From Schistosoma haematobium (Eukaryota; Platyhelminthes; Trematoda; Strigeidida; Schistosomatidae), in the NCBI RefSeq assembly GCF_000699445.3, contig NC_067196.1, positions 90,002,364 to 90,066,363 of the forward strand: a stretch of 64,000 nt of DNA, in the 5' to 3' direction. The position numbers and the translations under genes were made by a program. Below, piece by piece: positions 34,351-43,363 of the stretch. A model generated the notes under the pieces. The model searched no databases and had not been told where the DNA came from. It worked only from the letters and a program-made list of their open reading frames with translations. The first letter of the stretch is position 1. Each line of letters begins with the position of its first letter.

Positions 34351-34621
34351 CCTGTAATCTTGAGGGAACTGGTGCTCCCTGACGGATTCGACCCCGTGCT
34401 GCTCAATTTCACAGTCATTGACGTTACGACTAAACTATCCGGGCCGCGACCGATCTCCTGTAGGACTGAGATGTAATCACAATTGGTTGATCACTGGGTG
34501 GTGATCAATGTCATGTGTGTCAGGTCTTTCTTAGTGTGGATTGAATCCTCTGAGTGCGAAGCTAATTGACACGAGATCGAATACATCAGGGAGCATCACT
34601 TACCCTCACGATTACATGTAC

Positions 34622-34666
34622 ACCTTACTGACGAGTGTTAAGTAGCACGAAACCTAGGTCCAAGGT
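34622..34666 (+). ncRNA. Hammerhead ribozyme of SINE-3, nearly complete
   Basis: Core CTGACGA (34628-34634), stem II GTGTT/AGCAC with loop AAGT, GAAA, stem III ACCT/AGGT, cleavage triplet GTC, and stem I ACCTT/AAGGT. One A-C mismatch sits next to the core at stem I. It is a plausible type I hammerhead; cleavage is inferred. Confidence 0.78.
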
Positions 34667-34745
34667 TTCCTGTTGAGTACCTCCAATCACCATCTTACTA
34701 ACGTTAAGACTTTAACCCTCAGACCATTAAGTTTAAATTTCAAAC

Positions 34746-35464
34746 TTCAACCAATTTGACTTGGCCACAAGATTTAAAAGTCCTCTGTTTGATACACAAT
34801 ACTAAAGAGTTTCCAATAGTTATTTAATCAAAGTCAGTTCATGATGTGACACATTAAAATTCAACAAGCTATACAACTTCCTTAAATAAATAATTAATAT
34901 ATTGATGAGAAAAAAGAAACATTACGTTACCAAGATGAGTATTTATTCATTACCAGAAATAGAAAGTAATGAGATCTGTATTTCCTTTCTTATGTAGAGA
35001 CATGTTAAATCTATCACTTATTATGTTCACTAACTAATACAGACTGTTATGTGAATAAAAATGGAAATAAAGAATTTAGCTCACACTCCTTCCTACGCAT
35101 TAGTTGATATATATGTATTTGAATCTAGTCAATACAATCATGTGACGTTGCTATGTTATGAATAAGGTTTTCAATCTATTTCTTTCCACTTTCTTCATTG
35201 GGCAGTAACAAAAAGAAACTGATATGGATTATTATGTGAACTTGGTCAATATGGTAATATCAATTTTGGATTGATAAAGAAATTAAGATTAAATGAATTC
35301 TTTATGTTAATCAATAGGAAGATAGATAGAAAGAGTTTTGTCGGAAATCACCTTGAATAATGATATCTATCCGTTAATAAGTTCGATATAAAAAAAGGCT
35401 TTTTCACGGGAAATTCAATATATTGGTACTGCTAACATGTTAATTTTAAAAAGAACTAGAAAAT
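34746..35464. other. Unassigned AT-rich stretch
   Basis: No recognised feature. Confidence 0.4.
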
Positions 35465-35850
35465 AAAGATGGATAATGGCTAGCAGTGGAATCCAGGACA
35501 CGTGTTTCGCCCTATTTGGGACTCGTCGGCTGGATGTACCTGCATCTCAGAGTTGATGTTGATTTCGAGACTCGAACCCAGTACCGTTCATTTTAAACGT
35601 CATTGCGTTATCCACTTAGCTACTGAGTCCTGATAGCCACTTGTTTGTGCAATGGGGTGAAGTTTAAATTCATTTGCTATTGTTTTAATTGTATCTTCCT
35701 GTTATTTAGGACTGTAATTGATTAGTTTCATGTTGGCATATGTACATCCTGTACGGATTGTCTCGATATAGCCTTAAGTCGCAAGCTTTATAAGCAAAGA
35801 TGGATAGTAGCTAACAGTGTAATCTATACAAGTAAAACAACACCAAGTGA
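35465..35850 (-). mobile_element. Sm-alpha-type SINE, antisense tandem dimer
   Basis: AGATGGATAATGGCTAGCAGTG at 35468 and AGATGGATAGTAGCTAACAGTG at 35799 mark successive units 331 bp apart, close to the known Sm-alpha unit length. Between them lie hammerhead, B box (GACTCGAACCCAGTACC), A-box region (GCGTTATCCACTTAGCTACTGAG) and the 3' part of the second unit. Confidence 0.85.
35491..35535 (-). ncRNA. Hammerhead ribozyme, Sm-alpha type, one core change
   Basis: Minus strand: stem I ATCCAG/CTGGAT, stem II GTCC/GGGC, GAAA, stem III ACAC/GTGT and cleavage triplet GTC are all present. The core reads CCGACGA; the conserved U4 of CUGANGA is C, which should abolish or strongly reduce cleavage. Confidence 0.83.
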
Positions 35851-37430
35851 ATTTAGATAACAAACTTTTTATCTTTTGATATGATTGATTTTCTCCAGTA
35901 ACTGACTTATCATTAAATCATATTGAACTATGTAGTCCAACTGTGTAATTAAGGTATGATTACTGAGGTCGGTTTCATTTCATAAATCTTTGTAGTTGGT
36001 AACTTTTATGATAGTACAATCTTTTCCTTTAAGCATAGACAATAAAGTAATTGTAACAGTTATTCTAGGAAGCAACTCCTATAGTTGATTAGTTCATGAA
36101 CAAAATGGAAATCAATTTATGGCTTATTAAACTCCTCATAGTTAACATAAGAAATAATCCTTATCTACCACGTAGATTCCTATCCACCTCGCATACAGTA
36201 AATATATCAATTCAGTACCTATCTTCTCACAATCTTGATAGACATTCGGTTTTCTTACTGAAACACCAAACAAATTAATTTACGTTGTTTTTCATAATGC
36301 TGAATATAATATCTCATTAATGAAATTTCATGAAGACTTGGAAACTTGTATGGATCAATCATGTTCTTTGGAAAGATATATAATATTAGATGCAATTTTT
36401 CCTATCTGTAACTTTAAATAAATAAAGAAATGATATTGTTGCAGAATAACATGAACGCGTTTATTTCCCGGATTCTCCATAACTGATTACAACCATAGTG
36501 TTAATCATTAAAATGAAACAAGTGTATATACTTTATATCAAAAACGCCTAGGCAATGAATGAGCTGAAAGGATTGATTTTAAACTAAAGACAATATTAAA
36601 AAGAACATATCCAAAGACCAAGTTGGTAACTCTGTATCAAACTGAATGAGAGAGTCGAATGTTGACAAATGCCCACCTTATGTTACTTCCAATTCTGTTC
36701 ATCAGTTTACATATACGTGCCAAAGCACATAAATAAGGAAGTTTTGTGTTCGCATCTGTAAACATATTCCACAAAAGTTGAGACTAAATGTATAGAAGTT
36801 TTTCAACAGTGAGTATGATGTTGAAGTTCATAAATTTTTCAAAAGAATCAATAAACAAAAGAATTCAAGACTGTTACACTTTACCGAAACTCTTGCAATC
36901 AAACGGTGTCTACACCTAATTTATATGTCCAAAAAGAAACAGTTATCAATCTTGTTTTACTATGGTGATTTTATTTTCTTTTTTTGCGAAATGATTACAT
37001 AAGACTTCATCTCCATAAAATATAGTTAAAATTTTTATCTTAATCCTTACTTCTGAGCTTAACTTGACTACTGTTTCCAAGCTCCTCTCAAATATTCATA
37101 TATTGAAACAATAAATAAGCAAAGGTTTCAATAATGTCAATTCTTTCGTATTATGGTCTCTAATCATTCTATATCCACATCTTAACTGATTTTAATCTAG
37201 ATGTTTCTAACACAAAGTATGTACATTTGTTTCGTTTTAATGAATAACATTATGGTTGTAAGTAGTTAAGGAGAATCCATGAAATAAATGAATTCATATT
37301 ATTCTGCTACAATATTTGTTCTTTCTTTCGTCAAGGATATAAACAGGAAAGGTTGTATAAAGTAGTAAATAACTTCGAAAATTTAACTTGAGCAGCTAAT
37401 ACCAAAGCTGAAGAATCTATATTTCAATAG
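35851..37430. other. AT-rich intergenic DNA
   Basis: No gene, repeat or RNA motif recognised. Confidence 0.45.
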
Positions 37431-37836
37431 ACCGTTTGTCAATTGAAGTTTCTTATCATAATAAACAATTTTCATCAAATGTTAGCAAAACGTGGTCATT
37501 AAGAGTAGAAGTATTTGACCACAGATGCCTTAGAAATATTGCTCGCATCTGCTGCGACCACCGGGTAGGTAATAGTGAGGTTAGACGCAGAGTATTAGGG
37601 AATGATGTTAAATCAGTTGTAAATTTTCATCGACTGAAGAGAATGAGACACATGTTGCGTATGTCTGAACACCGATTACCACGACGCGCAATGCTGACTA
37701 GTGATGGGGATGGTTGAAATAAAGTTAGATGCGGCCAAACGAAAACGGTTCGGTTTCGAGAACCGGGCAGTATCTCAGTCCTCAAATAAACCAATAAAGC
37801 GGATATCTATTTGGTGCGTTCTTGTACCAATTTTTG
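37431..37836 (+). pseudogene. LINE B2-like 3' end, sense
   Basis: Codes for KTWSLRVEVFDHRCLRNIA, VGNSEVRRRVLG, MLRMSEHRLPRRAMLT and, after a stop, KVRCGQTKT. The 3' terminal word TTGGTGCGTTCTTGTACCAA is found again at 53330 and 56735 in antisense. It ends where the antisense LINE B begins. Confidence 0.75.
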
Positions 37837-37837
37837 T

Positions 37838-38903
37838 GTCAGTCAGCTACAACGTAGGAACAGACACATACATACATCTGTCCAAGTTACCATACCTCGT
37901 TAGCACAAGATGTATACCGGATTCATAGAAGTAGTTAATTCAATGGTGGTAATATACATAAGAATGATTGCATATAAGGATATAGAACACGAAGAAATAA
38001 TGAGTACGTAGAAAGAAAGTCATGAAGCAATTTTAGTCTCATAGCTTAAGGGAAGATAGAGTGTATACACCGACGACATTGTGACCGATTCTGAGCCATG
38101 TCACCAAGAGTCTCCAGCTATTGGTTAAGATTGTCACGCGAGCCCCAACCAAGTAGTCTGCATCTACCAACATGGCTCAGACTAGAAGTTAGTGACTTCA
38201 AGCACTGATGCCACATTTTGGTTTGGCCGCCCCTAACCTTCTTCCAACCATCCCCTACACTACTCAGTATTGCACGTCGTGGTAATCGTAAATTAAAAGA
38301 GAACGGACTGCCGCGCAGTATACTCGTCCTTTTATTGATAGACGAATATTTCGCCTTCGCCATAGGTGACGTAAGTTGGCAAAAGCCAAACGAGCTTTTC
38401 GAATCCGTGCTGAGATTTCGTCAGACACCAATCCGTCTGGGCTGATCAAACTTCCAAGATAAGTGTTGTCGACGCGTTCGACTACTTCACTCCCTATTCT
38501 TAGTTCAGGTGTTGACGCAGACCAGTTCTGAAGCAACAACTTGCATTTAGAGGGAGAGAAGCGCATTCCAAACATTCTGGCGTTGTTGCTTAGTGCTACC
38601 AAAAGACTCTGCATTTTATCAGCATCTTCACCAAACAGGACTATATCATCTGCGTATTCTAAGCCGATAAGTGGACCTCCTGGTAGGAGATCAATGCTCG
38701 AGAATTCAGTCGATGAGAGCGTTATTCCCATCATTAGGTCTTTGGTGAAGTCGAGGCTAGTATTTCAGATGCTATATTCGTTAAGCTAATCGCTCTATGG
38801 TTGTCACATGATGATTTTGACCCTCTCTTATATATTGGGAAGATAAGTGATTGTGACCAGTCAGATGGGATAACGTCCAACTCCAAGATTTTAGTTAAAA
38901 TAC
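37838..38903 (-). pseudogene. LINE B copy, left arm of the inverted pair
   Basis: Minus strand: ILELDVIPSDWSQSLIFPIY, HRAISLTNIASEILAS, then a deletion junction to MMGITLSSTEFSSIDLLPGG, LEYADDIVLFGED (motif C intact), DEISARIRKARLAFANLRHL and GRVYCAAVRSLLIYD. A second deletion leads to LPRRAIL and GWKKVRGGQTKMWHQC. The 156-residue frame (38264-38734) is identical to the right-arm copy at 46327-46797. The RT domain lacks its central motifs, so no activity. The 3' end with CAGTCAG tail is at 37838. Confidence 0.88.
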
Positions 38904-39600
38904 TCAGAGACAGACTCACTTACACTTGAGTAGTAGTTAAAGTCTTTGGGTGTTAGTACCGCAGACGGAATAACGATTTACTAGCCTCTTTATTTCAAAT
39001 TCCACTATATCTTCATAAATATTTCATTATTTGGTATTTGAAACACATCGTCAGTAATAAATATGTATAATTACTGACAAACAAACACTATGACGCTTTA
39101 ATCTATTTGGAGTTCTGACAGTTTTAAACAAAGGAATTGAGAACGAATAGAATAAACTTCGAACAGTTACTGCTATGAATATTATTAGGACACCCCCCAA
39201 TTGCATTTGAAGACTGAGACAACGGAATTGATTTATACAAGAAACGTCTAATGCTGTAGCGGAAAAATAAGCGGTTTGTAAAATAAAAGGTGTAACAAAG
39301 ATTTAAAATTATATAAACGTGAAAGGTTATAAGACACCATAAAAGTGAAGATGATTTGTCATCAGTTTGTTGGTATATACCAGGGAATCAATGCAACTCA
39401 TTATGTATAAGAATGATAAAAAGTGAAACAATGAGAATGACAGTATCATATTTATGTATAATTAATATATATCGTAAACGAAGTCGAATACATGATTATT
39501 AACCAAGGCACAATTATCTAGGCAATAAAAAAGCATAATTTCATAAAAGCCAGAAGGAAAACAGAACGGGACCGATAAACAATAGTTTTCTTTGCAGGGA
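38904..39600. other. 3' flank of the tetraspanin gene
   Basis: AT-rich; presumably contains the 3' UTR. No repeat recognised. Confidence 0.4.
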
Positions 39601-39747
39601 TTACACATTTTCGTACTCCTTTATTTGGCGACCCAAACAACAAGCTATGACAATGCTTAACAACTGGAAAAAGCACACACCAAATGCAACACAAGCAACA
39701 ATCACTAGGTTGCGTTTCAAGAATGCTCCAAAGACAGGTACACAGCC
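39601..39747 (-). CDS. Tetraspanin exon 5 (last coding exon)
   Basis: 48 codons plus TAA, residues 171-218: last loop cysteine (Gly-Cys), membrane segment 4 and a short polar tail ending EYENV. The tail resembles a Tyr-containing trafficking motif, though function is not shown here. The acceptor is TTTTTAG. No clear AATAAA was identified downstream on the minus strand. Confidence 0.94.
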
Positions 39748-41246
39748 CTAAAAATGGAAAAATGATAACCGTTAAAATATACAAAGATATATATAAACAA
39801 TTAATTAGTATCACCTCGGTAAAAGTGTAAGATCTATAGCACTATCCAACTAAGTGTAGATATAAACCCGTCTACAAACGTAGGGATAGCTAAGCCTCGC
39901 CGAATTATATGAATATTTGAAGCTGAAATCAAGCATACATACGAGGACAACAATACAATCCCCGAGAAACACATCCAGCTTCCGCCAAGTCTAGCCTGTA
40001 GTTTTTTAAAAATTGAGAAGCAAAAACTGTTTACTGCTAATAACTTCAACACGTACTTCTTATGTTCTGCGTGGTTTTCGAGGCTTGATTTCGCATGTCT
40101 TATTACATAGCTTTAGAGATCGATATGAACTTACTAGGCAAAATTAACAAATTGACCAAGGAACGTTATGAATGGTATATGGTTTATGAAATAATGTTCT
40201 GCAAGTTACGTAAGTGTTTTTATATCCAGGATCTTGTTCAAAACTATTGATACAAAACAAATGTCCTAACATGCACTTATCAGACTTACGGAGAGGAAAA
40301 TCTACCGATAGAATATGGCTACGTACATATCAACTTATTGCTAATTTTCACGACGATCAGTCAGTCGGCTGAAACGTAGGATCAGTCACAAATATGCATT
40401 GGTCCAAGTTGCCATACCTCATTAACGCAAAATGAACACCGGATTCATAAAAGTAATTAATTCAGAGGTGGCAATATATATAAGAATGATTGCACATAAG
40501 GATATAGTACAGGAAGAAAGAATTAAATCGTAGAAAGGAAGATATGGAGCGATTTTTTTCTTTGAAGGCAGACCGACGATGACTACTTCTTACTCAGTGT
40601 TCACTCAACATGCATTTTAAACAACTACGACTTACCTCATGATAGACTGTGGTCTCTCCTCTACATGAAGCTGGAATGTTTGGCCCATAATCTTGAGGAC
40701 CTTTGGCTCCACAGCAATGGAACTAGAACAGTTAACAGGTACTGTTATGACTTACTGATGATTGAATCAAATCCATGAACTCAGTTATTTCTGGAGTCGG
40801 TTTATCCAGAGCACCAGTCATCAATGCGTCGATTTCTGAATCGATCCTATCTTTGTAAACAACTGCTACTATGGCAGCAGCCAATTCAGCAATCAAAAGT
40901 ATAATGAGGAAGAATGCATACTACAAGCATAAACTTGACTAGGGTAACCTACCATATACAGCATACAGACGTTCTCTTTTATAGCTCCACAACAACCCAA
41001 GAAGCTTACTATAAGAATTATTACTCCAACAACAATTATAGCAATGGGTGCTGCCTGCCAGACCTTGTGCAAGTTGTCTCCATATTGGCTGAACTTAACT
41101 TCTACATATGCACCAGCCCCAATCAGTACTAGGGAACACAACTAGAAGTAGGAACAATTAAAATCGGCTTTTTATACCAGACAGATGATGTTCAAAACGA
41201 ATACACAGCTTTTAAGACACCGCATACCAGTACCCAGGGTTGCCAT
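39601..41246 (-). CDS. 23 kDa integral membrane protein, tetraspanin (Sm23/Sj23 homologue), complete gene of five exons
   Basis: Joining exons 41246-41178, 41141-40953, 40920-40756, 40722-40636 and 39747-39601 on the minus strand gives 218 codons and a TAA stop. All introns are phase 0 with GT..AG ends. Seen: four hydrophobic segments (about residues 13-36, 54-75, 87-108, 184-208), GCCG at the end of the second, and a large extracellular loop with CCG at 144-146 plus Cys161 and Cys172. The loop thus has the minimal four cysteines. Family knowledge: tetraspanins organise membrane protein complexes; in schistosomes the 23 kDa member is an abundant tegument surface antigen studied as a vaccine candidate. 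Length (218 aa) and overall sequence match that protein as I remember it. Introns 1-3 are 36, 32 and 33 bp while intron 4 is 888 bp, the short-5'-intron pattern of schistosomes. LINE B copies lie on both sides. The species assignment is open. Confidence 0.95.
39748..40635 (-). other. Tetraspanin intron 4 carrying a LINE B 3' end
   Basis: An 888-bp intron with GTAAGT donor and TTTTTAG acceptor. Around 40355-40560 it holds sequence matching the 3' untranslated end of LINE B in antisense to LINE B, starting with the CAGTCAG tail. Similar sequence occurs at 37838, 11035 and in the tandem array. The rest is unassigned AT-rich DNA. Confidence 0.8.
40636..40722 (-). CDS. Tetraspanin exon 4
   Basis: 29 codons, residues 142-170: holds the diagnostic CCG motif and the PASC cysteine of the large loop. 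This loop is the variable, antigenic face in tetraspanins. Acceptor TTCTAG and donor GTAAGT are both consensus. Confidence 0.95.
40756..40920 (-). CDS. Tetraspanin exon 3
   Basis: 55 codons, residues 87-141: membrane segment 3 (aliphatic, with an internal Glu as is common in this segment) and the first helical part of the large extracellular loop. Acceptor CTTGTAG follows a 32-bp intron; donor is a consensus GTAAGT. Confidence 0.95.
40953..41141 (-). CDS. Tetraspanin exon 2
   Basis: 63 codons, residues 24-86: rest of membrane segment 1, the small extracellular loop, all of membrane segment 2 and the GCCGAIKEN signature. Acceptor TTCTAG and donor GTAGGT are seen directly. The reading frame runs into a stop soon after the donor, which supports splicing here. 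Confidence 0.95.
41178..41246 (-). CDS. Tetraspanin exon 1
   Basis: Encodes residues 1-23, starting [13 protein letters not shown]. It has the usual tetraspanin N-terminus of a basic/cysteine cap running into membrane segment 1. It ends at a GTATAA donor; the matching acceptor is TTCTAG 36 bp further on. The ATG at 41246-41244 is the only Met in frame that supplies the expected N-terminus. Confidence 0.92.
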
Positions 41247-41540
41247 TCTCGATAATGAAACGAAGCAGCTAACTAAAACTCCCTCTTCTCAAACCAAATT
41301 TTCATCAAAAAGGCACTTAAACAAATACAGGCAACATGCAGTACGAAATTATCTGACTTATGTATTTTAATAATCAGATTGAAGCGTTAAGTACATGCAT
41401 TTGAAAATTTGCTTACGAACAGACTGCTCTTGAATCTGGAAGATCTTGGCAGTGATTTTTTACTTGTTGTGATTATCCCTACTTTTGTGTACTTGTTACA
41501 TCCAAAGCATTCTTGATTCACTTTAACTTGAAGTATTTCC
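41247..41540 (-). promoter_or_regulatory. Tetraspanin 5' flank
   Basis: Only about 290 bp separate the start codon from the LINE B leader. The 5' UTR and core promoter, or a splice-leader acceptor, must lie here or beyond. No TATA box is claimed. Confidence 0.35.
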
Positions 41541-41544
41541 GTTA

Positions 41545-41789
41545 AGTTTTAAAATCTTGCTAAACTTTGTCTTGTGGTACCCCGACTGTTGTTGCTACCT
41601 TGACGTGGCGGTCGGGCTTGCCTATCGCGATGTAGCAACCGGGCTATACTGGATGGAACAACCGTTCCTCAAGGTCCTACCGTGTCAGACAGGTCGGTTG
41701 AAGAGCGGTAGGAATGAAAGCAACAAACCTAAGGTCTGAAGGCGAAGTCGTACTGCAGACTGCACAGAGGTGTGACAGCAGTAAGGTGT
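41545..41789 (+). mobile_element. LINE B 5' leader, first half
   Basis: GC-richer DNA (GGTACCCCGACTGTTGTTGC, GGTCGGGCTTGCCTATCGCG) that continues, after removal of the gypsy element and one GTGT copy, at 45315. It is the leader of the LINE B whose coding remnants run to 47230. Confidence 0.72.
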
Positions 41790-42113
41790 TGTAGCGGTAA
41801 ATAAATCCCCAAAATAAATAGCTCTGTAAGTTTTCGACATTGGATGCTGACCAGATTAGTTTTAGTGGACTCATCTATCTGAAGGCGCTCGGTCATGCAT
41901 CCGCACCAGATCACGTGTGGGAACGCTGTGCTCAACATCTACCGCAATCGCTAGCCAGATTAAATCTGAGAATTTCGATATATTGGTAATCGCCAAATAC
42001 CCTCTTCGATCTTCTCGACTCTGTCTTTTGATTTCTGTTGGTGGGTACGACTTATATTAGAAGTTGTTGGTGGTAAAAGCGTTGTCAAACACTGAATACC
42101 TGTGCCATCTTCA
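41790..42113 (+). repeat. 5' LTR of the gypsy element
   Basis: 324 bp, TGTAGCGGTAAATAAATCC..ACCTGTGCCATCTTCA. The family has other copies at 5627, 9266, 14607, 44989, 52997 and 57343. Confidence 0.93.
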
Positions 42114-42133
42114 TTGGTGAGACCGACGTGATC
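42114..42133 (+). other. Primer binding site, tRNA-Trp type
   Basis: Directly after the LTR: TTGGTGAGACCGACGTGATC. It resembles the complement of a tRNA-Trp 3' end (TGGTGACCCCGACGTGA), with two differences; the 57.67 kb copy has one. CsRn1-clade elements are known for tRNA-Trp priming. Confidence 0.8.
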
Positions 42134-42285
42134 TAGTACACCTAATTGCAACTGTGTGTTCCTTTTTGGGAGTTTTTTATATATTATTGCCTTATTTTTT
42201 AATTTTTATACATTGTGATATTTTTTCCCGTGTCTTAGGATATCTATATATTTGTCCCTTTTATTCTCAGACTTAATATTCCCCT

Positions 42286-43260
42286 ATGACCGAACAGACT
42301 CCTGAGGTATTTAAGATTAAGACCATGTCCCCATCCTCGTTCCAACTCATGCTCTTCTGGCCCGACAATATCGAAGCCAGGTGGAGAAGATTTGTAGCTC
42401 AGGTGCTGGACTTTTGTTCTCTGAGCTGCACAGAACCAGCTGTGGAACACATATGGAGAAATTCGAAAACTTCACATCTACCTGAAGTTTGTGCTGATGA
42501 TGTCGTTCAGAAGAACGATGTCAGATCAACGACTAAACCATCCAGCTCAGAGAACATAACTCCACCAAAATCGAAGCCTGGTTCTGCTACGCAGAAGCCG
42601 ACTTCCACGAGCACGGCGTGAACGACACGCGTGCACAATTCCTCGCAGTAGTCAAGGCACTACCGCAGGAATTCAACAGGTACGTAACACCTAGTATGTT
42701 TCCTAGTGATGTTCCCGAACCTTACGAAACCTTAAAACGTTCTGTTCTTAAACGAGGAGACCTAACCGATTGACAAAGGTTAGATCAACTCTTTAATAAC
42801 ATAGACCTGCAGCACGGTTCTGTGACGAACATGTTGCAACGAATGAGAGAGGTGATAGGCCTAAGAACTCTCGACGAAGACCGATTCAAACAACTTTTCT
42901 TGTCTAAACTTCCCCAACAGGTGCAAGCGGTTCTGGTCTCGTTTCAGAACATCACCTTAGACGAGCTGGCTGCATCTGCCGATCGTACCTTAGAGATTAC
43001 GAAATCTACTACCGAGGTTTTTTCAGTCAAAGAAAAGCCTCAAACTACTCAGAATGACATAACCGAGTTATGTCATACACTTACGCGTTATCTCAATTTT
43101 CGTAACGACCGTAAGCGCTCACACACCCCATGTAGAAGCACTTCGCGTAAGCGATCTGTCTCTAGACCACGGTAGACGGATAATCCCGACCGGTGCTGGT
43201 ATCACAACCAGTATGGAAAGTCTTTCAGAAATTGCAGAAAACCCTGCAATTTTCCCATCT
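42286..43260 (+). pseudogene. Gypsy gag, broken by a 200-bp insertion and stops
   Basis: Starts MTEQTPEVFKIKTMSP and continues FWPDNIEA. After the insertion it resumes as YAEADFHEHGVNDTRAQF, VVKALPQEF, NRYVTPSMF, then a stop near 42770. MREVIGLRTLDEDRFKQLF and LPQQVQAVLVSFQNITLDEL follow, then a stop at 43173. The zinc knuckle C-W-Y-H..C-R-K-P-C is at about 43190-43250 (CHCC form). Gag forms the particle and binds element RNA. Inactive here. Confidence 0.85.
42379..42578 (+). mobile_element. 200-bp insertion inside gag
   Basis: ATCGAAGCC occurs at 42370-42378 and 42570-42578, bracketing sequence absent from the gag copy at 57.8 kb, which runs straight from ATCGAAGCC to TGACTCCGTTATGC. The inserted DNA is GC-richer than the genome average, open in the gag frame, and I recognise no family in it. 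It shifts the downstream frame. Confidence 0.78.
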
Positions 43261-43363
43261 CAAAACCGACTGACTCGAAAAACAACTCGGGAAACTTCAA
43301 AGCCGGCACGCGTTAACGGCAACCGTAGCCGGCGAACATAGCCGTCTGTTATAAGTCACAGAT

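Larger units (their letters stand above)
34140..34745. mobile_element. Third hammerhead SINE family (SINE-3), antisense then sense
   Basis: The antisense part (34280-34470) has a tRNA-like head on the minus strand: CCGGATAGTTTAGTCGTAACG (A-box region) and GGGGTCGAATCCGTCAGG (B-box-like), then a hammerhead. The sense part (about 34475-34740) repeats TGATCACT.GGTGGT.GATCAATGTC (also at 34150) and ends with a second hammerhead and CCTGTTGAGTACCTCCAATCA. Its sequence outside the ribozyme core is unrelated to SINE-2 or Sm-alpha. Confidence 0.75.

Noticed and set aside
39834..40052. 72-codon frame in tetraspanin intron 4 as an extra exon
   Set aside because: Joining exons 4 and 5 directly restores the four-cysteine loop and membrane segment 4, and the frame adds an internal segment unlike any tetraspanin.
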